Shown: in pieces, positions 14,047 through 14,589 of the stretch
Layout: each line of letters opens with the position of its first letter
How positions within the stretch are numbered: the first letter of the stretch is position 1
NCBI GenBank assembly: GCA_030040475.1
Contig: JASHTQ010000038.1
Location: 1-14,589 of the forward strand
Length of the DNA: 14,589 nucleotides
Direction of reading: 5' to 3'
DNA from: Streptosporangiaceae bacterium
GTDB lineage: Bacteria > Actinomycetota > Actinomycetes > Streptosporangiales > Streptosporangiaceae
The notes under the pieces: model-generated
What the model saw: the letters and a program-made list of their open reading frames with translations, nothing else
Told to the model about the DNA's origin: nothing
The model's database searches: none
Position numbers and translations under genes: made by a program

Positions 14047-14589
14047 ATGGCAACCACGCTCATCCCGGACCTGCCGCGGGAGTTCCTGGCCGCCGCCCGC
14101 AAGGGCCAGGAGTACGCGGTCGACGCGATCAAGACCTGGATCGAGACCGTCCAGTCCGTCATCCCGGGAATCCCGGCGGTGCAGATCCCGTTCGCGGACC
14201 GGCTGCCGAAGCCGCAGGCGGTCCTGGCCAACGCCTATGACTTCGCCGGCCAGCTGCTCGCCACCCAGCGGCACTTCGCCGAAGAGCTGCTCAAGGCCAC
14301 CGAGCCGCTGATGCCCGCCGTCGGCACCGGCCGCGCCGCGTGGCAGGCCGCTACCACGGACTCCGCGAGCACCGCGCCAGAGACCCCCGCCGCCGCGCAC
14401 CCCGCGAGCACCCCGAGCACCGCGCCAGAGACCCCCGCCGCGGACACCGCGAGCACCCCGAGCAGCGCGCCGCAAACCCCTGCCGCCCCCGCCGCGAGCA
14501 CGACCACCGCACGCACCACCCGGACCGCGCCGAAGGCTGCTGTCACCAGCACCCGGAGGACCGCGCCGAAGGCTCCCGCCCGCCGTAGC
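14047..14589 (+). CDS. Phasin/HBHA-like protein, partial (continues past the right edge)
   Basis: Open to the end of the window without a stop; 181 aa visible. Residues 1-95 are amphipathic helices with IPDLPREFLAAARKG, an IETVQSVIP segment and YDFAGQLLATQRHFAEELLK, resembling actinobacterial phasins and the helical part of heparin-binding haemagglutinin. Such proteins coat polyester or lipid granules or bind surface polymers. From about 105 the sequence becomes Ala/Thr/Pro tandem repeats (STAPETPAA type), then an Arg/Lys/Pro tail with RTAPKA twice, a likely polyanion-binding tail. GAGGAGG (14031-14037) lies 9 nt before the ATG. The strong promoter suggests high expression unless repressed at the flanking inverted repeat. 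Family is likely, exact role uncertain. Confidence 0.75.
   Translation, partial: MATTLIPDLPREFLAAARKGQEYAVDAIKTWIETVQSVIPGIPAVQIPFADRLPKPQAVLANAYDFAGQLLATQRHFAEELLKATEPLMPAVGTGRAAWQAATTDSASTAPETPAAAHPASTPSTAPETPAADTASTPSSAPQTPAAPAASTTTARTTRTAPKAAVTSTRRTAPKAPARRS
14367..14485 (+). repeat. Tandem coding repeats in the Ala/Thr/Pro tail
   Basis: A 26-nt unit is identical at 14367-14392 and 14415-14440 (48-nt period), with a diverged third copy at 14460-14485. Downstream, the 15-nt ACCGCGCCGAAGGCT recurs at 14524-14538 and 14560-14574 (36-nt period). All periods are multiples of three, so length changes would keep the frame. Confidence 0.75.

Noticed and set aside
14014..14475. Minus-strand frame over the phasin-like gene
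   Set aside because: Shadow of the repeat-rich tail; the plus-strand gene has the promoter, the ribosome site and a recognisable protein.

Overview
The window is high-GC DNA with GTG starts, GGAGG-type ribosome binding sites and families typical of Actinomycetota (HxlR/DHA2 efflux pair, ATP-dependent DNA ligase, Cys-rich secreted proteins, a phasin-like protein with an Ala/Thr/Pro tail). A filamentous soil-type actinomycete fits. I cannot name the genus. Almost every gene stands alone in its own transcription unit, so this looks like chromosomal accessory or arm-like DNA rather than one pathway cluster.

Left third (1-5330, minus strand): a fused ABC exporter half-transporter, a small secreted Cys-rich protein, a long ATP-dependent DNA ligase, then a decayed stretch. 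That stretch holds a 54-bp inverted copy of part of the ligase gene, a 5'-truncated Asp-box (BNR) beta-propeller remnant and a 48-bp nested palindrome.

Middle (5370-8560): an alpha/beta hydrolase converges on a DHA2-type MFS drug exporter. The exporter is divergent from its likely HxlR-type repressor, and the 89-bp gap between them holds a long inverted repeat that is the probable shared operator. This is the clearest functional unit in the window.

Right half (8560-14589): a C/A-rich, G/T-poor gap, a secreted beta-solenoid-like protein with a strong terminator, a histidyl-tRNA synthetase of a type unlike the usual actinobacterial housekeeping enzyme, a GH25-like TIM-barrel protein without signal peptide, two membrane proteins of unknown function, and the start of a phasin/HBHA-like gene with a near-consensus promoter inside an inverted repeat. 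That last gene runs off the right edge.

The most unusual pattern is a dispersed palindromic repeat with a 16-nt core (ACCACYGMCCGTTCGG, minus strand). It occurs three times (1952-2000, 4539-4590, 12031-12067), always in the same orientation and always at or beyond the 3' end of a minus-strand gene. In the third copy it supplies the last codons and the stop of that gene. It may be a family of mobile or amplified terminator-like elements. No rRNA, tRNA, CRISPR array or intact insertion sequence was seen.
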